The translations under genes were made by a program, and so were the position numbers. Under the pieces are notes generated by a model. That model did not search any database. It had not been told where the DNA came from and was given only the letters and a program-made list of their open reading frames with translations. A stretch of 64,000 bases of DNA from Pseudanabaenaceae cyanobacterium SKYG29. GTDB lineage: Bacteria > Cyanobacteriota > Cyanobacteriia > Pseudanabaenales > Pseudanabaenaceae. The stretch spans positions 496,001 to 560,000 of the forward strand of contig JANWWT010000001.1 in the NCBI GenBank assembly GCA_025055675.1. Reading direction: 5' to 3'. Shown piece by piece: positions 1 through 9,580 of this stretch. Every line of letters begins with the position of its first letter. Position 1 is the stretch's first letter.

Positions 1-427
1 TGACTACACTCCAGGCCGTACGCCGGGTAGAATGGACATGTAAGTGCACCTGCACAGCGGGATAATGCTGCCGGAATTGACCAATCAAGCGGGGCATCAA
101 ATAGGTTCCCGTCGTTTGGCTAGCCCCAATCACCAGTGTTCCCCCGTGCAAATTCTGTAAGTCTTCAATAGCGCGGCAGGTTTCCTGACAGAGATTCAAA
201 ATCCGTTCCCCATAGTCAATCAATAATTTCCCTGCCTCTGTCAACTGGGCCCGGCGTCCGCCGCGGTCGAAAAGTGGTACATTTAATTGACGTTCCAGAT
301 GTTGCACCTGCAAACTGACTGCCGGTTGTGACACAAATAAACTGTCCGCTGCCCGCTTAAAGCTGCCTTCTACAGCGATGGCTTTCAAAATACGCAGTTG
401 GTCAAGGGTAAAAGGAATGTCAGTCAT
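1..427 (-). CDS. rbcR: LysR-type regulator RbcR, N-terminal part (runs off the left edge)
   Basis: I read this on the minus strand from the ATG at 425-427; 142 codons are in the window and the gene continues past base 1. The protein begins [17 protein letters not shown] and has the N-terminal winged helix of LysR regulators ([17 protein letters not shown], about residues 23-39), followed by the start of the effector-binding domain ([18 protein letters not shown]). Word for word this resembles cyanobacterial and plastid RbcR (Ycf30), which controls RuBisCO and CO2-responsive genes; that role is family knowledge. The related regulators CmpR and NdhR/CcmR are the alternatives, but the [15 protein letters not shown] start and the [14 protein letters not shown] stretch favour RbcR. 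Its start codon overlaps that of the divergent small gene in a shared CATG. Confidence 0.88.
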   Translation of the reverse strand, partial: MTDIPFTLDQLRILKAIAVEGSFKRAADSLFVSQPAVSLQVQHLERQLNVPLFDRGGRRAQLTEAGKLLIDYGERILNLCQETCRAIEDLQNLHGGTLVIGASQTTGTYLMPRLIGQFRQHYPAVQVHLHVHSTRRTAWSVV

Positions 428-737
428 GGACTTCAACCAAATCGTAAAAGAACTCACTGCTAGGGGTGTTTTACTAATGGCTAGGCGCTGCCCCCCGCGC
501 AGTTGCGGTTTGTTTCACCAGCTTAGCCCCTCCCAAAGGGAGAAGCTGCGTCAAAAGTGTATAGAGTTTGCCAATCCTCTATCCCACTACGATACCCTGG
601 AATTTCACTATGGTGATCAAAATTTCATTCTATACAAAATTCCCATGAACCTCCTAGTTTTGACTAGCAATACCCCCAAACTGCCCCCCCAGCTACTAGA
701 AACCCTTCTGCCCACCTTACAAAATTTCCTCTCCTAG
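426..737 (+). CDS. Small conserved hypothetical protein
   Basis: This is a 103-residue frame starting [15 protein letters not shown] do not recognise the family. It has an N-terminal amphipathic stretch, a basic Cys/Pro patch ([10 protein letters not shown]) and a C-terminal half alternating beta-like and helical segments ([16 protein letters not shown], then [14 protein letters not shown]). The ATG at 426 would share CATG with the divergent rbcR start, leaving no room for a promoter between them. A start at the ATG at 477 ([11 protein letters not shown]) is the other reasonable choice. The stop lies 36 bp before an RsbW-like/STAS pair on the same strand, so it may belong to that signalling operon. 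The frame is probably real because it fills the space without conflict, but its function is unknown. Confidence 0.55.
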   Translation: MDFNQIVKELTARGVLLMARRCPPRSCGLFHQLSPSQREKLRQKCIEFANPLSHYDTLEFHYGDQNFILYKIPMNLLVLTSNTPKLPPQLLETLLPTLQNFLS

Positions 738-773
738 GTATGCTATATTTAGCCCAGCAACCATGATTAGGGC

Positions 774-1211
774 ATGGCAGATACTTCTATTAAGATGCAG
801 ATTTCTATCCCCCCCATCGAGGGGGCGGAGGATATACCTGTTGCTGCTGTGCAAGCCCTAGCGACTAAAATGGGATTTAGCCCCGATCGGGTACAAGACA
901 TTGCCCAAGCCCTGACGGAAGCCTGTGTCAACGCCATAATTTACAGCGATTCCGATGCTGATGTAGAAATTGTGATATTGGCGTGCCAAAATAGTCTAAT
1001 ATTAGAGGTCAGGGACAAAGGTCCTGGCTTTGAACCCGATGCCGTACCCCCTCCCAATTTTGAGTTAATCTCAGAAATGGGGGTAAAAAATGGTGGGTTT
1101 GGTATCCACATGATCAAAGCCCTAGTTGACAAACTAGAGATCGAGTCCTCTAATAAGGGCACAGTAGTCCGTATGAGTACCTTCTTGTCCAAGGCAGATA
1201 ACCAATCATGA
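774..1211 (+). CDS. RsbW-like anti-sigma factor kinase (GHKL ATPase)
   Basis: This 145-residue protein is a single HATPase_c domain of the RsbW/SpoIIAB type. The N-box is visible as EACVNAIIYS (about residues 49-58), the G1 region as DKGPGFEPDA, and the G2 region as NGGFGIHMIKALVDKLE. In this family the protein binds a sigma factor or other partner and phosphorylates a STAS-domain antagonist, so output depends on which partner is held. The STAS protein is encoded directly downstream with a 4-bp ATGA overlap, so the two are translationally coupled and almost certainly form a partner-switching pair. No sigma factor or PP2C phosphatase gene is in this neighbourhood, so the target is unknown. Confidence 0.85.
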   Translation: MADTSIKMQISIPPIEGAEDIPVAAVQALATKMGFSPDRVQDIAQALTEACVNAIIYSDSDADVEIVILACQNSLILEVRDKGPGFEPDAVPPPNFELISEMGVKNGGFGIHMIKALVDKLEIESSNKGTVVRMSTFLSKADNQS

Positions 1212-1558
1212 CTCACTCCTCCTTTTTACAAGACGAGTTAAAAATTTCCTCCAAGGAAGAAGACAACAAAGTTACCCTCAAGTTAGAGGGTGCTCTGAGT
1301 GCTACCACGGTGCCCTACTTTCGCCAAACGGTGCAGCCTTACCTCGATCGTCCTGTGGCTGAAATTATCCTGGACTTTTCTGGGGTGACCAAGGTAGTGA
1401 GTCGGGGTGTGGGAGCAGCGATCGATATAGCTGTACAGATTAAGAAAATTGGCGGTAGGATGCGGGTGGAGAATATAGGCAAGTTTAGCCGTTCCCTCTA
1501 CATCCAGGGGGTACACCTAGTAGCCGATGTGCCTGAGTTAGAGGGCTTTGAGCCCTAG
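1208..1558 (+). CDS. STAS-domain anti-sigma factor antagonist
   Basis: This 116-residue protein has a SpoIIAA/RsbV-like STAS fold: LEGALSATTVPYFRQTVQPYL, then ILDFSGVTKVVSRGVGAAIDIAVQI. In SpoIIAA the phosphorylated serine lies in a D-S-S-G-L-G motif. Here the aligned sequence is V-V-S-R-G-V-G, so the first serine is kept but the aspartate and second serine are replaced. Phosphorylation by the upstream RsbW-like kinase is therefore plausible but not certain. Its ATG overlaps the kinase stop (ATGA). Its stop ends at 1558, exactly where the convergent ABC permease stop begins, so there is no intergenic base. Confidence 0.83.
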   Translation: MTHSSFLQDELKISSKEEDNKVTLKLEGALSATTVPYFRQTVQPYLDRPVAEIILDFSGVTKVVSRGVGAAIDIAVQIKKIGGRMRVENIGKFSRSLYIQGVHLVADVPELEGFEP

Positions 1559-2326
1559 TTACTCCTGCTGGTGGGAGAACTGGTAAGCCCCCAGCCATCC
1601 TAAGAAGACAGACAACCCCAACAGAACCACAAATGTATTCCAGGGTGGGATGCTACCCGCCAAGACTGCCCGTAGACCTATACTGGCATGGGTAAGCGGT
1701 AAAAGATAAACGATCGGTTTCAAGACCAGAGGGAGCTGAGTGGGTTCAAAGAAGGTAGCACCCAGAAAGGACATGGGCACAATTAAGAAGTTGTTATAGA
1801 GACCGACTGCCTCCAGGGAACGCACCTTCAATCCCACGATCACCCCCAAACCGGAAAACACCATGGAATTGGCAAATACCACGAACAAAAATAGGGGATG
1901 GAGAAAATACCAATTGCCAGACACTAGCAAGCCTACAATGGCAAGGGAAATAGCTGTAATGCCGCCCCTAGTTACCCCCGCCAACATTTTACCTAGATAC
2001 AGAGAGAGGGGATGAACAGGTGCAATCAATAACTCCTCAAAGGTCTTACTGTAGAGTCGATCGCCACAAACCGAAAAGGTCGTACCGCCAAAGCTGATAG
2101 TCATAGAAGAGAGGGCGACCATCCCCGGCAAAATAAAGAAGAGATAGTTGCCCCCTGTCACTTTGATGTCTATCGTGTTTCCTAAGCCAAAGCCAAAGGC
2201 AATGATGTAAATCATCGGGGAAATTAGACCAGAAGCAATTACCTGGGGTAACCGCACCCGTAAATCCAGCCAATCTCCCCACCAAATTGTTAAACTGTCC
2301 TGCAGGATGTAACTAAGCATTAACAA
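1559..2326 (-). CDS. ABC-2 type transporter permease
   Basis: This 255-residue integral membrane protein has about six hydrophobic segments and an ABC-2 membrane-domain signature: SLEAVGLYNNFLIVPMSFLGATFFEP, followed by LPLTHASIGLRAVLAG near the C terminus. Such permeases pair with a separate ATPase to export lipids, polysaccharides or drugs. The ATPase is not adjacent, so the substrate is unknown. The first codons (MLMLSYI) offer two close starts. The gene overlaps the end of a small upstream frame (2320-2505) by 7 bp, which suggests coupling if that frame is real. A second ABC-2 permease without an ATPase lies at 31.7 kb. Confidence 0.85.
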   Translation of the reverse strand: MLMLSYILQDSLTIWWGDWLDLRVRLPQVIASGLISPMIYIIAFGFGLGNTIDIKVTGGNYLFFILPGMVALSSMTISFGGTTFSVCGDRLYSKTFEELLIAPVHPLSLYLGKMLAGVTRGGITAISLAIVGLLVSGNWYFLHPLFLFVVFANSMVFSGLGVIVGLKVRSLEAVGLYNNFLIVPMSFLGATFFEPTQLPLVLKPIVYLLPLTHASIGLRAVLAGSIPPWNTFVVLLGLSVFLGWLGAYQFSHQQE

Positions 2327-2505
2327 CGGGAAGCCCAGCGCTCAAACTCTGCCTGGGTTGATTGTAACATCTGCTTACGGCTGTCTTGACAACTGCTAAT
2401 AGTCAGAGAAGGAACGAGGTTGCGGGCTTGCAGAGCCATATGCAGCTGCAGATTTGCTACATAGTCACTGAGCGCTTCTTTCTGGGTTAGGTGCATATTC
2501 CTCAT
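2320..2505 (-). CDS. Possible small protein upstream of the ABC-2 permease
   Basis: This is a 61-residue frame starting MRNMHLTQKEALSDYV with two cysteines near the C terminus (SSCQDSRKQ and WASRC). AGGAT about 8 bases before the ATG is a fair ribosome binding site. The 7-bp overlap with the following permease gene is typical of a co-transcribed pair in this compact genome. The predicted protein is mostly helical and soluble. I do not recognise it, and its short length means chance is not excluded. Confidence 0.4.
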   Translation of the reverse strand: MRNMHLTQKEALSDYVANLQLHMALQARNLVPSLTISSCQDSRKQMLQSTQAEFERWASRC

Positions 2506-2598
2506 CTATCCTAGGTTGTAAAAATAAGTATAAAGCACCTAAACCTTTAACTCAGATAAATGCAACAAACCTTTACAAGGAGGTATACCCCCTGCCAA

Positions 2599-4071
2599 CT
2601 ACTCGATCGTTTCCAGGGCAAAGCCACTGTAGGCTTCCATGCCGTGTTCTCCCACATCCAAGCCTTTTAGTTCCTCTTCTTTATCTACCCTTATCCCACC
2701 TGTGACAGCAGCAATTGCTAACCAGGCAGCAAAGCTAAAGATAGTAGTGAAGGCTCCCACCGTCAAGACACCGATGATTTGGGGAATGAGACCATCTAAA
2801 CCACCACCTAAAAGTAGTCCCTTAGCTGGTCCAGCAGTGTAGAGAATGAAGTTGTTGCCAATATCGGTGTTGGGCCCAACAGAGAATAATCCCACGGCTA
2901 AGGTACCCCAGATACCACAGACCAAGTGCACAGAAGTTGCTCCCACGGGGTCATCAAACTGTAGCTTGTCAAAGAAGCCTACCGCAAATACAACCAGAAT
3001 CCCGCCAATGATTCCAATCAGAGCTGCTGCTGGCAGAGTGACAAAGGCACAAGGGGCAGTAATTGCCACCAATCCGGCTAGAATACCGTTGATGATCATG
3101 GACAAATCCGGTTTACCCAAAACCAGCCAAGCTGTAACTGTAGCTGCCAGTCCCCCCGTTGCTGCCGCTAAGTTAGTTGTCAGAGCAATATGAGTAATCA
3201 ATCTGCCGTCTAATGCCATTGTCGAGCCAGGATTGAAGCCGAACCATCCCAACCAGAGAATTAAACAGCCCAGAGTAGCGGAAGTCATATTGTGTCCAGG
3301 CAGTGCCCGCACAGTCCCATCTTCGCCATAGCGACCTATGCGGGGTCCTAGCAAACCCGCCCCTACCAGCGCTGCCCAACCCCCTACCGAGTGGACAACC
3401 GTAGAACCAGCAAAGTCCCAAAAGCCAATTTTCGATAGCCAGCCACCACCCCAGACCCAGTGACCTGTAATAGCGTAGGAAATCGCCACTAAGAGGAAAC
3501 TAAAAATTAGAAACGCCACAAATTTGATTCGCTCTGCTACTGCCCCAGAAACGATCGTGGCAGCTGTGCCGGCAAAGACTAACTGGAACAAAAACTTCGC
3601 CTGGAGGGGTATGCCCGTCCAGCTGAGGGAACTAAAAACACCTTCGTAGGCATCCCCTGTGGCTGGACTGTTATCTTTCCCCGTCAAAAAGAAACCATTG
3701 AGACCAACAAAGTCATTCCCATCCCCAAACATCAAGCCAAAGCCCACTACCCAGAAGGCAACGGTAGCAATAGCAAACACAATTAGGTTTTTTGCCAAAA
3801 TATTGACCGCATTCTTACGGCGACAAAAGCCTGATTCCACCAGACCGAAACCAGCATTCATAAAAAATACCAGGAAGGAAGCCACAGCTACCCACAGGGT
3901 ATCTAAGCCTACTTTCAGGTCCGCGGCCATCTGCTCGGGCGTGGGGCTATTCTGGGCACTAGCGGCATACACCCAAAACACCCCAATCAAAGCAGCAAAG
4001 GGTAAACACACCCGCCAGTTGACTTTAGTGCGTTGCTGCTGTCTGCGCCTAAACGATCGTGCTGCTAACAC
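2599..4071 (-). CDS. amt1: Ammonium transporter (Amt/MEP/Rh family)
   Basis: This 490-residue protein carries ammonium across the cytoplasmic membrane. A signal-like N terminus ends near AASAQ (about residue 40), then about 11 membrane segments follow. Family landmarks are [22 protein letters not shown], the pore region [29 protein letters not shown], and the twin-histidine positions H (TVVHSVGG) and H ([13 protein letters not shown]). The start taken is a GTG at 4071; no ATG lies upstream in frame. The gene is divergent from ppc. A perfect GTA-N8-TAC palindrome lies 61 bp upstream of the start, consistent with NtcA control known for cyanobacterial amt genes, although no well-spaced -10 box is seen. 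The exact paralogue (amt1, amt2 or amtB) is not certain. Confidence 0.93.
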   Translation of the reverse strand: MLAARSFRRRQQQRTKVNWRVCLPFAALIGVFWVYAASAQNSPTPEQMAADLKVGLDTLWVAVASFLVFFMNAGFGLVESGFCRRKNAVNILAKNLIVFAIATVAFWVVGFGLMFGDGNDFVGLNGFFLTGKDNSPATGDAYEGVFSSLSWTGIPLQAKFLFQLVFAGTAATIVSGAVAERIKFVAFLIFSFLLVAISYAITGHWVWGGGWLSKIGFWDFAGSTVVHSVGGWAALVGAGLLGPRIGRYGEDGTVRALPGHNMTSATLGCLILWLGWFGFNPGSTMALDGRLITHIALTTNLAAATGGLAATVTAWLVLGKPDLSMIINGILAGLVAITAPCAFVTLPAAALIGIIGGILVVFAVGFFDKLQFDDPVGATSVHLVCGIWGTLAVGLFSVGPNTDIGNNFILYTAGPAKGLLLGGGLDGLIPQIIGVLTVGAFTTIFSFAAWLAIAAVTGGIRVDKEEELKGLDVGEHGMEAYSGFALETIE

Positions 4072-4131
4072 CTCTAAAACCTCTTGAATCTGATCATTGT
4101 CCTATCTCAACAAACCTGAGGGCAGTTATTT

Positions 4132-4145
4132 GTATTTGATGTTAC
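4132..4145. promoter_or_regulatory. NtcA-type binding site between amt and ppc
   Basis: The palindrome GTA-TTTGATGT-TAC matches the NtcA consensus GTA-N8-TAC exactly. It lies between the divergent ammonium transporter and PEP carboxylase genes. The expected TAN3T box at 20-24 bases is not clear on either strand: toward amt the best I see at 22 bases is TGAGAT. Regulation of amt is the more likely reading because NtcA controls amt in other cyanobacteria; ppc has its own -10-like TATATT about 30 bp before its ATG. Confidence 0.6.
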
Positions 4146-4240
4146 AAGCCTTGCCAGATTCTTAAGGGATTTCGTTAAATCTGTCACATTAGTAACTTGG
4201 CAACCTAGTATATTGATCACTATTGTCTGCTCTGTCCCCT

Positions 4241-7051
4241 ATGATTGCTGTTTCGCCCCACTTGCTCTTAAATACTGAAAATGGGACTTTCGTGCGCTCC
4301 CCGCGCCTGCACCACCGCTTGCAGTTGGTCGAGGAGTTGCTAGATGAAGTTTTGGCAGAGACCTGTGGAGCGGAAATCGTCGCTTTGTTGCAGCAACTGC
4401 GCCACCACTACGCCCAGTACCCCTCCGCAACGATCGTGGAGAATTTGGACTTGGAAAAGGCGATTATCGCTACCCGTGCCTTCGCCCTCTATTTTCAGTT
4501 GATTAACATCATCGAGCAGCAGAATGAACAGGAGGAAGCCCTCGATGCCACAGAACACCAACCGATCGGTACCTTTGCCTGGCTTTTTCCTGAATTAAAA
4601 CGGCAAAATGTGCCCTTTGCCCACATTCAAAGACTGTTACAGCGCTTGGATATAAGACTGGTATTTACTGCCCACCCTACGGAAATTGTGCGCCAAACGA
4701 TTCGGGAAAGACAGAGGCGGATTGCCTGTTTGTTGAATCAATGGGAGATGGCTCCCGTCAATGATCGTCCTATCCTGCTAGAGCAAGTGCGGGAGGAGAT
4801 TAAGCTTTGGTGGTACACAGACGAATTAAATCAAGACAAGCCCACGGTGTTAGATGAGGCGGAATACACGCTCCACTACTTTGAGGAGGTGCTATTTGAT
4901 GCCATTCCCATCCTTTATGAGAAATTAGTGAGGGCAATTAAGCAGACTTTTCCCACTTTGGAGCCCCCTGCTCCCAGTTTTTGTACCTTTGGCTCCTGGG
5001 TGGGCTCCGATCGGGATGGCAATCCGGCGGTTACTCCTGCTGTAACATGGCAGACTGCTTGCTATCAACGGGAGTTGGTATTAAACAAATACATCAAATC
5101 AGTTAAACAACTGGTACAGAGGCTATCCCTGTCCCAAAGCATAGCGGATTTTGCAGACGAATTGACCCACAGCCTCAGTCAAGACCAGGTAATTTTCCCC
5201 AAGGTTTATGAACGTTTGTCAGTGCGCTATCGCCGCGAACCCCTGCGCATGAAGTTGTCCTATATTCTGGCGCGCTTGGAGAACACTTTAGCCTTTACTA
5301 CTAAACTCAAACATAGCCCTTGGCAGACTGTTGATCCTGCCCCAGCGACGGAAAGGGACAGATATGACAACGCCGATCAGTTTCTGGCGGAATTAAATCT
5401 AATTAAGGAAACTCTGGCAAAGTTAAATATCACCTGTCAGGAGTTGGAGCGCTTAATTATTCAAGTGGAGGTCTATCGTTTTCACCTCGCCCATTTGGAC
5501 ATTCGCCAGGAAAGTAGTAAACACGAACAGGCAATTACGGAGATTGCAGAACGGTTGCGGCTGTTGCCCGTGCCCTATGACAGTTTGACAGAAGCGGAAA
5601 AACAGGCATGGCTCGTGCAGGAGTTGGGTAACCCCAGACCGATCGTCTCTAGTCGTCTACGCTTTTCGGAGGGGACGGAAAATATTTTACAAACTTTGCA
5701 GGTAGTACAGAAACTGCAGACAGTGTTTTCTCCCTACATTTGCCACACTTATATTATCAGCATGAATCACAGTGTCAGCGATGTTTTAGAAGTTCTGTTG
5801 CTGGCTAAGGAAGCAGGATTATATGACCCTGATACGGGGGCAGGGACGTTGTGCATTGTACCCCTGTTTGAGACTGTAGAAGACCTGAGGGCAGCACCGC
5901 AGGTATTGGAAGCTTTGTTGTCTCTGCCCCTCTATCGACAACTGCTAACTAGACAAAACAATCTACAGGAAGTGATGTTGGGTTACTCTGATAGCAACAA
6001 AGATTCGGGGTTTTTGAGTAGTAACTGGGCAATCTATAAAGCACAACAAGCGCTTAATCAGGTAGCCAAGCAGTTTGGGGTAGAGTTACGCATCTTTCAC
6101 GGGCGGGGTGGCTCCGTGGGGCGTGGGGGGGGACCTACCTATGAGGCAATCCTAGCGCAACCTGCCTACAGCGTGGATGGGAGAATTAAAATTACGGAGC
6201 AGGGGGAGGTCTTAGCCTCTAAATATAACCTGCCTAATTTAGCCCTCTACAATTTGGAAAAAGTGGCAACAGCAGTGATTCAGGCGGGTTTGCTGCCCAA
6301 TAGCTTGGATACCCTGGAGTGCTGGCGGGATATTATAGAAGCTCTGGCAAACCGATCGCGGCAGGTCTATCGCGGTTTGATCTATGACAACCCCCATTTT
6401 GTCGAGTTTTTCCATCAGGTAACTCCCATAGAAGAAATCAGTCAATTGCAGATTAGTTCGCGACCGGCGCGGCGGGCGGGTAAAAAAGACTTGAGCAGTT
6501 TACGAGCGATTCCCTGGGTGTTTGGTTGGACACAGAGCCGCTTTTTATTGCCAGCTTGGTTTGGTCTGGGTACAGCTTTTAGCGAGTTTTTGGCGGAAAA
6601 TCCCGAGCACTTGAATTTAGCCCAGTTCCTCTACCAAAAGTGGGCTTTTTTCAAGATGATTATTTCCAAGGTGGAGATGACTCTGGCTAAAACTGACCTG
6701 CAGATGGCTGCTCAGTATGTCAACGAACTAACTCTGCCGGATTTCCGCGAACATTCCCAGTTCTTCTTTGACCAGATTGTGGCAGAGTATCAACGTACCT
6801 GCGAGGTGGTGTTGAAAATTACTAACCATAAGCGTCTCCTAGATGGGGATAAAGAGCTACAGCGATCGGTGGCTCTACGCAATTACTCCATCGTTCCCTT
6901 GGGGTTTATTCAGGTGTCTTTACTCAAGCGTCTGCGCCAGTTCAGCAGTCAGCGGGTTGATCTGCGCTCTCCCTATTCTAAGAATGAACTACTGCGCGGT
7001 GCCCTGTTAACAGTAAATGGCATTGCGGCGGGGATGCGTAACACAGGTTGA
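4241..7051 (+). CDS. ppc: Phosphoenolpyruvate carboxylase
   Basis: The 936-residue enzyme adds bicarbonate to PEP to make oxaloacetate, supplying carbon skeletons for nitrogen assimilation. The visible catalytic motifs are [14 protein letters not shown] (active-site His), [32 protein letters not shown], the glycine-rich loop [15 protein letters not shown], and the conserved C terminus ending MRNTG. Length is near that of cyanobacterial ppc. I chose the ATG at 4241 over an in-frame TTG at 4223; neither has a good Shine-Dalgarno sequence. The plant-type N-terminal phosphorylation serine motif is not seen. Being divergent from amt with an NtcA-type site between them fits its anaplerotic role in ammonium assimilation. 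Confidence 0.97.
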   Translation: MIAVSPHLLLNTENGTFVRSPRLHHRLQLVEELLDEVLAETCGAEIVALLQQLRHHYAQYPSATIVENLDLEKAIIATRAFALYFQLINIIEQQNEQEEALDATEHQPIGTFAWLFPELKRQNVPFAHIQRLLQRLDIRLVFTAHPTEIVRQTIRERQRRIACLLNQWEMAPVNDRPILLEQVREEIKLWWYTDELNQDKPTVLDEAEYTLHYFEEVLFDAIPILYEKLVRAIKQTFPTLEPPAPSFCTFGSWVGSDRDGNPAVTPAVTWQTACYQRELVLNKYIKSVKQLVQRLSLSQSIADFADELTHSLSQDQVIFPKVYERLSVRYRREPLRMKLSYILARLENTLAFTTKLKHSPWQTVDPAPATERDRYDNADQFLAELNLIKETLAKLNITCQELERLIIQVEVYRFHLAHLDIRQESSKHEQAITEIAERLRLLPVPYDSLTEAEKQAWLVQELGNPRPIVSSRLRFSEGTENILQTLQVVQKLQTVFSPYICHTYIISMNHSVSDVLEVLLLAKEAGLYDPDTGAGTLCIVPLFETVEDLRAAPQVLEALLSLPLYRQLLTRQNNLQEVMLGYSDSNKDSGFLSSNWAIYKAQQALNQVAKQFGVELRIFHGRGGSVGRGGGPTYEAILAQPAYSVDGRIKITEQGEVLASKYNLPNLALYNLEKVATAVIQAGLLPNSLDTLECWRDIIEALANRSRQVYRGLIYDNPHFVEFFHQVTPIEEISQLQISSRPARRAGKKDLSSLRAIPWVFGWTQSRFLLPAWFGLGTAFSEFLAENPEHLNLAQFLYQKWAFFKMIISKVEMTLAKTDLQMAAQYVNELTLPDFREHSQFFFDQIVAEYQRTCEVVLKITNHKRLLDGDKELQRSVALRNYSIVPLGFIQVSLLKRLRQFSSQRVDLRSPYSKNELLRGALLTVNGIAAGMRNTG

Positions 7052-7110
7052 GAAAAATGAGCTTGTGTAGGCAGTGCCGATCGTGATTAAATTTATCTTA
7101 GCGCTGAACT

Positions 7111-7536
7111 ATGCCTGTGATCACTGTCAATCTCTTGCACCCCTCGAACATGTCTGTTGTGCAAAGTTGGAGTTTCCCCTCTGAATCGGTAGTTCGGATT
7201 GGACGCTCCGCCGACAATGAGGTGGTGCTGTATAGTTCCGTCGTTTCTCGCTATCACCTGGAATTGCACTACGTCAACAACCACTGGGAATTGCATAATA
7301 AAGGCGCAAATGGTACATTTTGGGATGAGAAGCCGATTAGCAAGCAAAAGGTAGTAGATGGTATGGTAATTCGTCTGGCTTCTTCGGGACCAAAGTTGCA
7401 AATATGTCTGGATGACCGCCCACCCCTGCCCACTCCCAAATCTGCCAAAACCAGACCGCAGCGGGGCTTTACTGATGACACAACCCAAACGATCGGGGAG
7501 GACGTGCAAAGGCTAACGGGTGATGATCCCCAGTAG
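7111..7536 (+). CDS. FHA-domain protein
   Basis: The 141-residue protein is an FHA domain with a short Pro/Lys/Thr-rich tail. The phosphothreonine-binding motifs are VRIGRSADNEVVL (GR), VVSRYHLEL (S-x-x-H) and NKGANGTFWDEKPI (NG). FHA domains bind phosphothreonine peptides made by Ser/Thr kinases, and a Ser/Thr kinase gene lies two genes downstream on the same strand, so a functional link is plausible. The tail (TDDTTQTIGEDVQRLTGDD) has several threonines that could themselves be phosphorylated. Only 10 bp separate it from the DUF3611 gene. Confidence 0.85.
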   Translation: MPVITVNLLHPSNMSVVQSWSFPSESVVRIGRSADNEVVLYSSVVSRYHLELHYVNNHWELHNKGANGTFWDEKPISKQKVVDGMVIRLASSGPKLQICLDDRPPLPTPKSAKTRPQRGFTDDTTQTIGEDVQRLTGDDPQ

Positions 7537-7546
7537 CTAGCAAGCT

Positions 7547-8095
7547 ATGACTCTTTCTCCTCGTTTAGTCAAAACAATTCAGGCATTCCGCTTTTATGGT
7601 TTAGTAGGGCTATGGACTCATGGGGTACCAGGAGTAATTGCGGGGGTATTACTCCTATTTGCTGGCATTCGCGGGAATGAGGGTGCTAGTAACAATCCAG
7701 GGACTCTGCCGGGGGTGGCGGCGGCGTGGCTTGCCTGGGCGTTGGTAGTAGGTGGGTTTATTTGGAGTTATCTTTACATTCGCTGGGCTAAACAGTTGGC
7801 AGATATCCAGCGCCCCACTAAAGCGCAAACTTTGATGCAGTTAAAAATCGGATTGGGGATTAGCTTGGGGGGACAGTTTACGGCTCTGGTGGCAGCCTTT
7901 GCTATTGTTGGTACCTTGGCGCAGCGGGCACTATTCCGTACCCAGGGTGTGATTGTCGATGACCCCAGCCGCTTTGTGGAACCGATCGATTTATTTGTCG
8001 TACAAGCAAGTTTACTGATCATCCTCGCCCATTTTTTGGGTACCCTTATATCTCTGTGGCTACTCGATCGGGTGACTCGCCCTGCTGACGTATAG
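7547..8095 (+). CDS. DUF3611 family membrane protein
   Basis: The 182-residue protein has four hydrophobic segments (about residues 22-42, 60-82, 105-128 and 152-172). Its sequence resembles the cyanobacterial and plastid DUF3611 family, including FRFYGLVGLWTHGVPGV near the N terminus and FVVQASLLIILAHFLG near the C terminus. Function is not established. It follows the FHA gene by 10 bp and precedes the GUN4-tailed kinase by about 70 bp on the same strand, so all three may be co-transcribed. Confidence 0.8.
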   Translation: MTLSPRLVKTIQAFRFYGLVGLWTHGVPGVIAGVLLLFAGIRGNEGASNNPGTLPGVAAAWLAWALVVGGFIWSYLYIRWAKQLADIQRPTKAQTLMQLKIGLGISLGGQFTALVAAFAIVGTLAQRALFRTQGVIVDDPSRFVEPIDLFVVQASLLIILAHFLGTLISLWLLDRVTRPADV

Positions 8096-8167
8096 GAGAT
8101 GGGAAGGAAAAGAACAATTTTCTGGAGCATATGAGCTATCCTGTAGATATGGGGAATAGTGGTACCA

Positions 8168-9580
8168 ATGAGTTATTGTTTTAATCCTGCCTGCCCACAG
8201 CCCGTCAACCCCAACAAGGTGACTCACTGCCAAGCCTGTGGTAGTCCTTTACTCCTGCGCAATCGCTATGTGGCAATCAAAATGCTAGGGAAAGGAGGGT
8301 TTGGGCGTACCTTTTTGGCAGTGGATATAGATATGCCCTCACGCCCAAAAGTAGTAATCAAGCAATTTTTGCCTGGCAACCTCCCCCCTGAAATGCTGCA
8401 GAAAAGCCTGGAAATGTTTCAACGGGAGGCGGTGTTACTAGAAAAACTGGGCAGTCATCCCCAAATCCCCACCCTTTATGCCTACTTTACTATGCGCAAC
8501 CAGTACTACCTGGTGATGGAATTCATTGATGGCAAGGACCTCCTCAAGGAGCTGGAAACGGAGGGTCCCTTCAATCAGGAAAAAGCGATCGATTTTTTGA
8601 AGGGTTTATTACCGGTAATTGACTTTCTGCATCAGCACAACGTTATTCACCGCGACATCAAACCAGCTAACATCATTCGCAATAGCAAAGGGGAGCTAGT
8701 GTTGGTAGATTTTGGGGCAGCGAAGGAGATTAACCGCTGGGCAGAGGCAGCGGCAGCCCCAGGAACGATGATTGGCAGTATGGAATATGTCCCCCCGGAA
8801 CAGGTGGTGGGCAACGCCGTACCTGCTAGTGACCTCTACAGCTTGGGAGCAACCTGTGTCCATTTAATTACGGGCAAAAAACCCTCCCTCGTGAGGGATT
8901 TGCTGACAGATACTTGGCCCTGGCGGAAACATCTACCCCCAGGGGTGGAAATTCCTGATTTTTTGGGCAATGTCTTGGACAAGTTACTGCAGGGGGCTGT
9001 CCTCGATCGCTATAAGTCTGGTGGAGAAGCCCTCAAGGACCTGGAGGTTGGTTTACTGCGGGAGCAGTCCAAGAGTATGATTAGCCTTTACCCATCGCGC
9101 TTGGACTATGCCCAGCTGGAATACTTTTTATCGATCGGGGACTTAAAGGCAGCGGACATAGAAACCTGGAACTTGCTCTGTCGTGCCCTGGGTCGTCCAA
9201 CAGGGAGTAAGTTTGCCGAGCGGGACATAGCTCGTATCCCCTGTAATGAGTTGCTCAACCTGGATATACTGTGGCTGCGCTACAGCAATAATCGCTTCGG
9301 CTTCAGTGTTAAGTGTGATATTTATGAGGCGGAGGGGCAAAACTATCGCAACTTCTGTGAAAAGATCGGTTATCGGGTCAAGCGGGCAGGGTCAATGGCA
9401 TGGATTAACGGTACCCGCATTAACTACAGCCACGAAGCCCCTAGGGGGCACTTACCCTGGATACCTGGCTTTTATGAAGCAGATACACCCCTGGGTAAAG
9501 ATGAGTTGATGCGCCAGTTATTTATGTCAGTGCGCAGTTGCCAACGGAAGTTATCTCCCTTTACTGCTGTCCCTCGGTGA
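8168..9580 (+). CDS. Ser/Thr protein kinase with N-terminal zinc ribbon and C-terminal GUN4 domain
   Basis: The 470-residue protein has three parts. An N-terminal four-cysteine ribbon (CFNPACP and CQACG, about residues 4-27) is typical of cyanobacterial kinases. A kinase domain (about 35-300) shows the glycine loop GKGGFGRTF, VVIKQF, IHRDIKPANIIRN (catalytic Asp163) and VDFGAAKEI. A GUN4 domain (about 318-460) includes ILWLRYSNNRFGFSVK. GUN4 binds Mg-protoporphyrin and stimulates Mg-chelatase in chlorophyll synthesis, so the fusion may link a tetrapyrrole signal to phosphorylation; that is inference. I chose the ATG at 8168; an in-frame GTG at 8159 is possible. The stop overlaps the next ATG (TGATG), coupling it to an M23 peptidase. 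Confidence 0.92.
   Translation: MSYCFNPACPQPVNPNKVTHCQACGSPLLLRNRYVAIKMLGKGGFGRTFLAVDIDMPSRPKVVIKQFLPGNLPPEMLQKSLEMFQREAVLLEKLGSHPQIPTLYAYFTMRNQYYLVMEFIDGKDLLKELETEGPFNQEKAIDFLKGLLPVIDFLHQHNVIHRDIKPANIIRNSKGELVLVDFGAAKEINRWAEAAAAPGTMIGSMEYVPPEQVVGNAVPASDLYSLGATCVHLITGKKPSLVRDLLTDTWPWRKHLPPGVEIPDFLGNVLDKLLQGAVLDRYKSGGEALKDLEVGLLREQSKSMISLYPSRLDYAQLEYFLSIGDLKAADIETWNLLCRALGRPTGSKFAERDIARIPCNELLNLDILWLRYSNNRFGFSVKCDIYEAEGQNYRNFCEKIGYRVKRAGSMAWINGTRINYSHEAPRGHLPWIPGFYEADTPLGKDELMRQLFMSVRSCQRKLSPFTAVPR

Noticed and set aside
3659-4087. 142-codon open frame opposite amt
   Set aside because: It is Lys/Thr/Pro-rich as expected for an antisense reading of a membrane protein gene, and unsupported.
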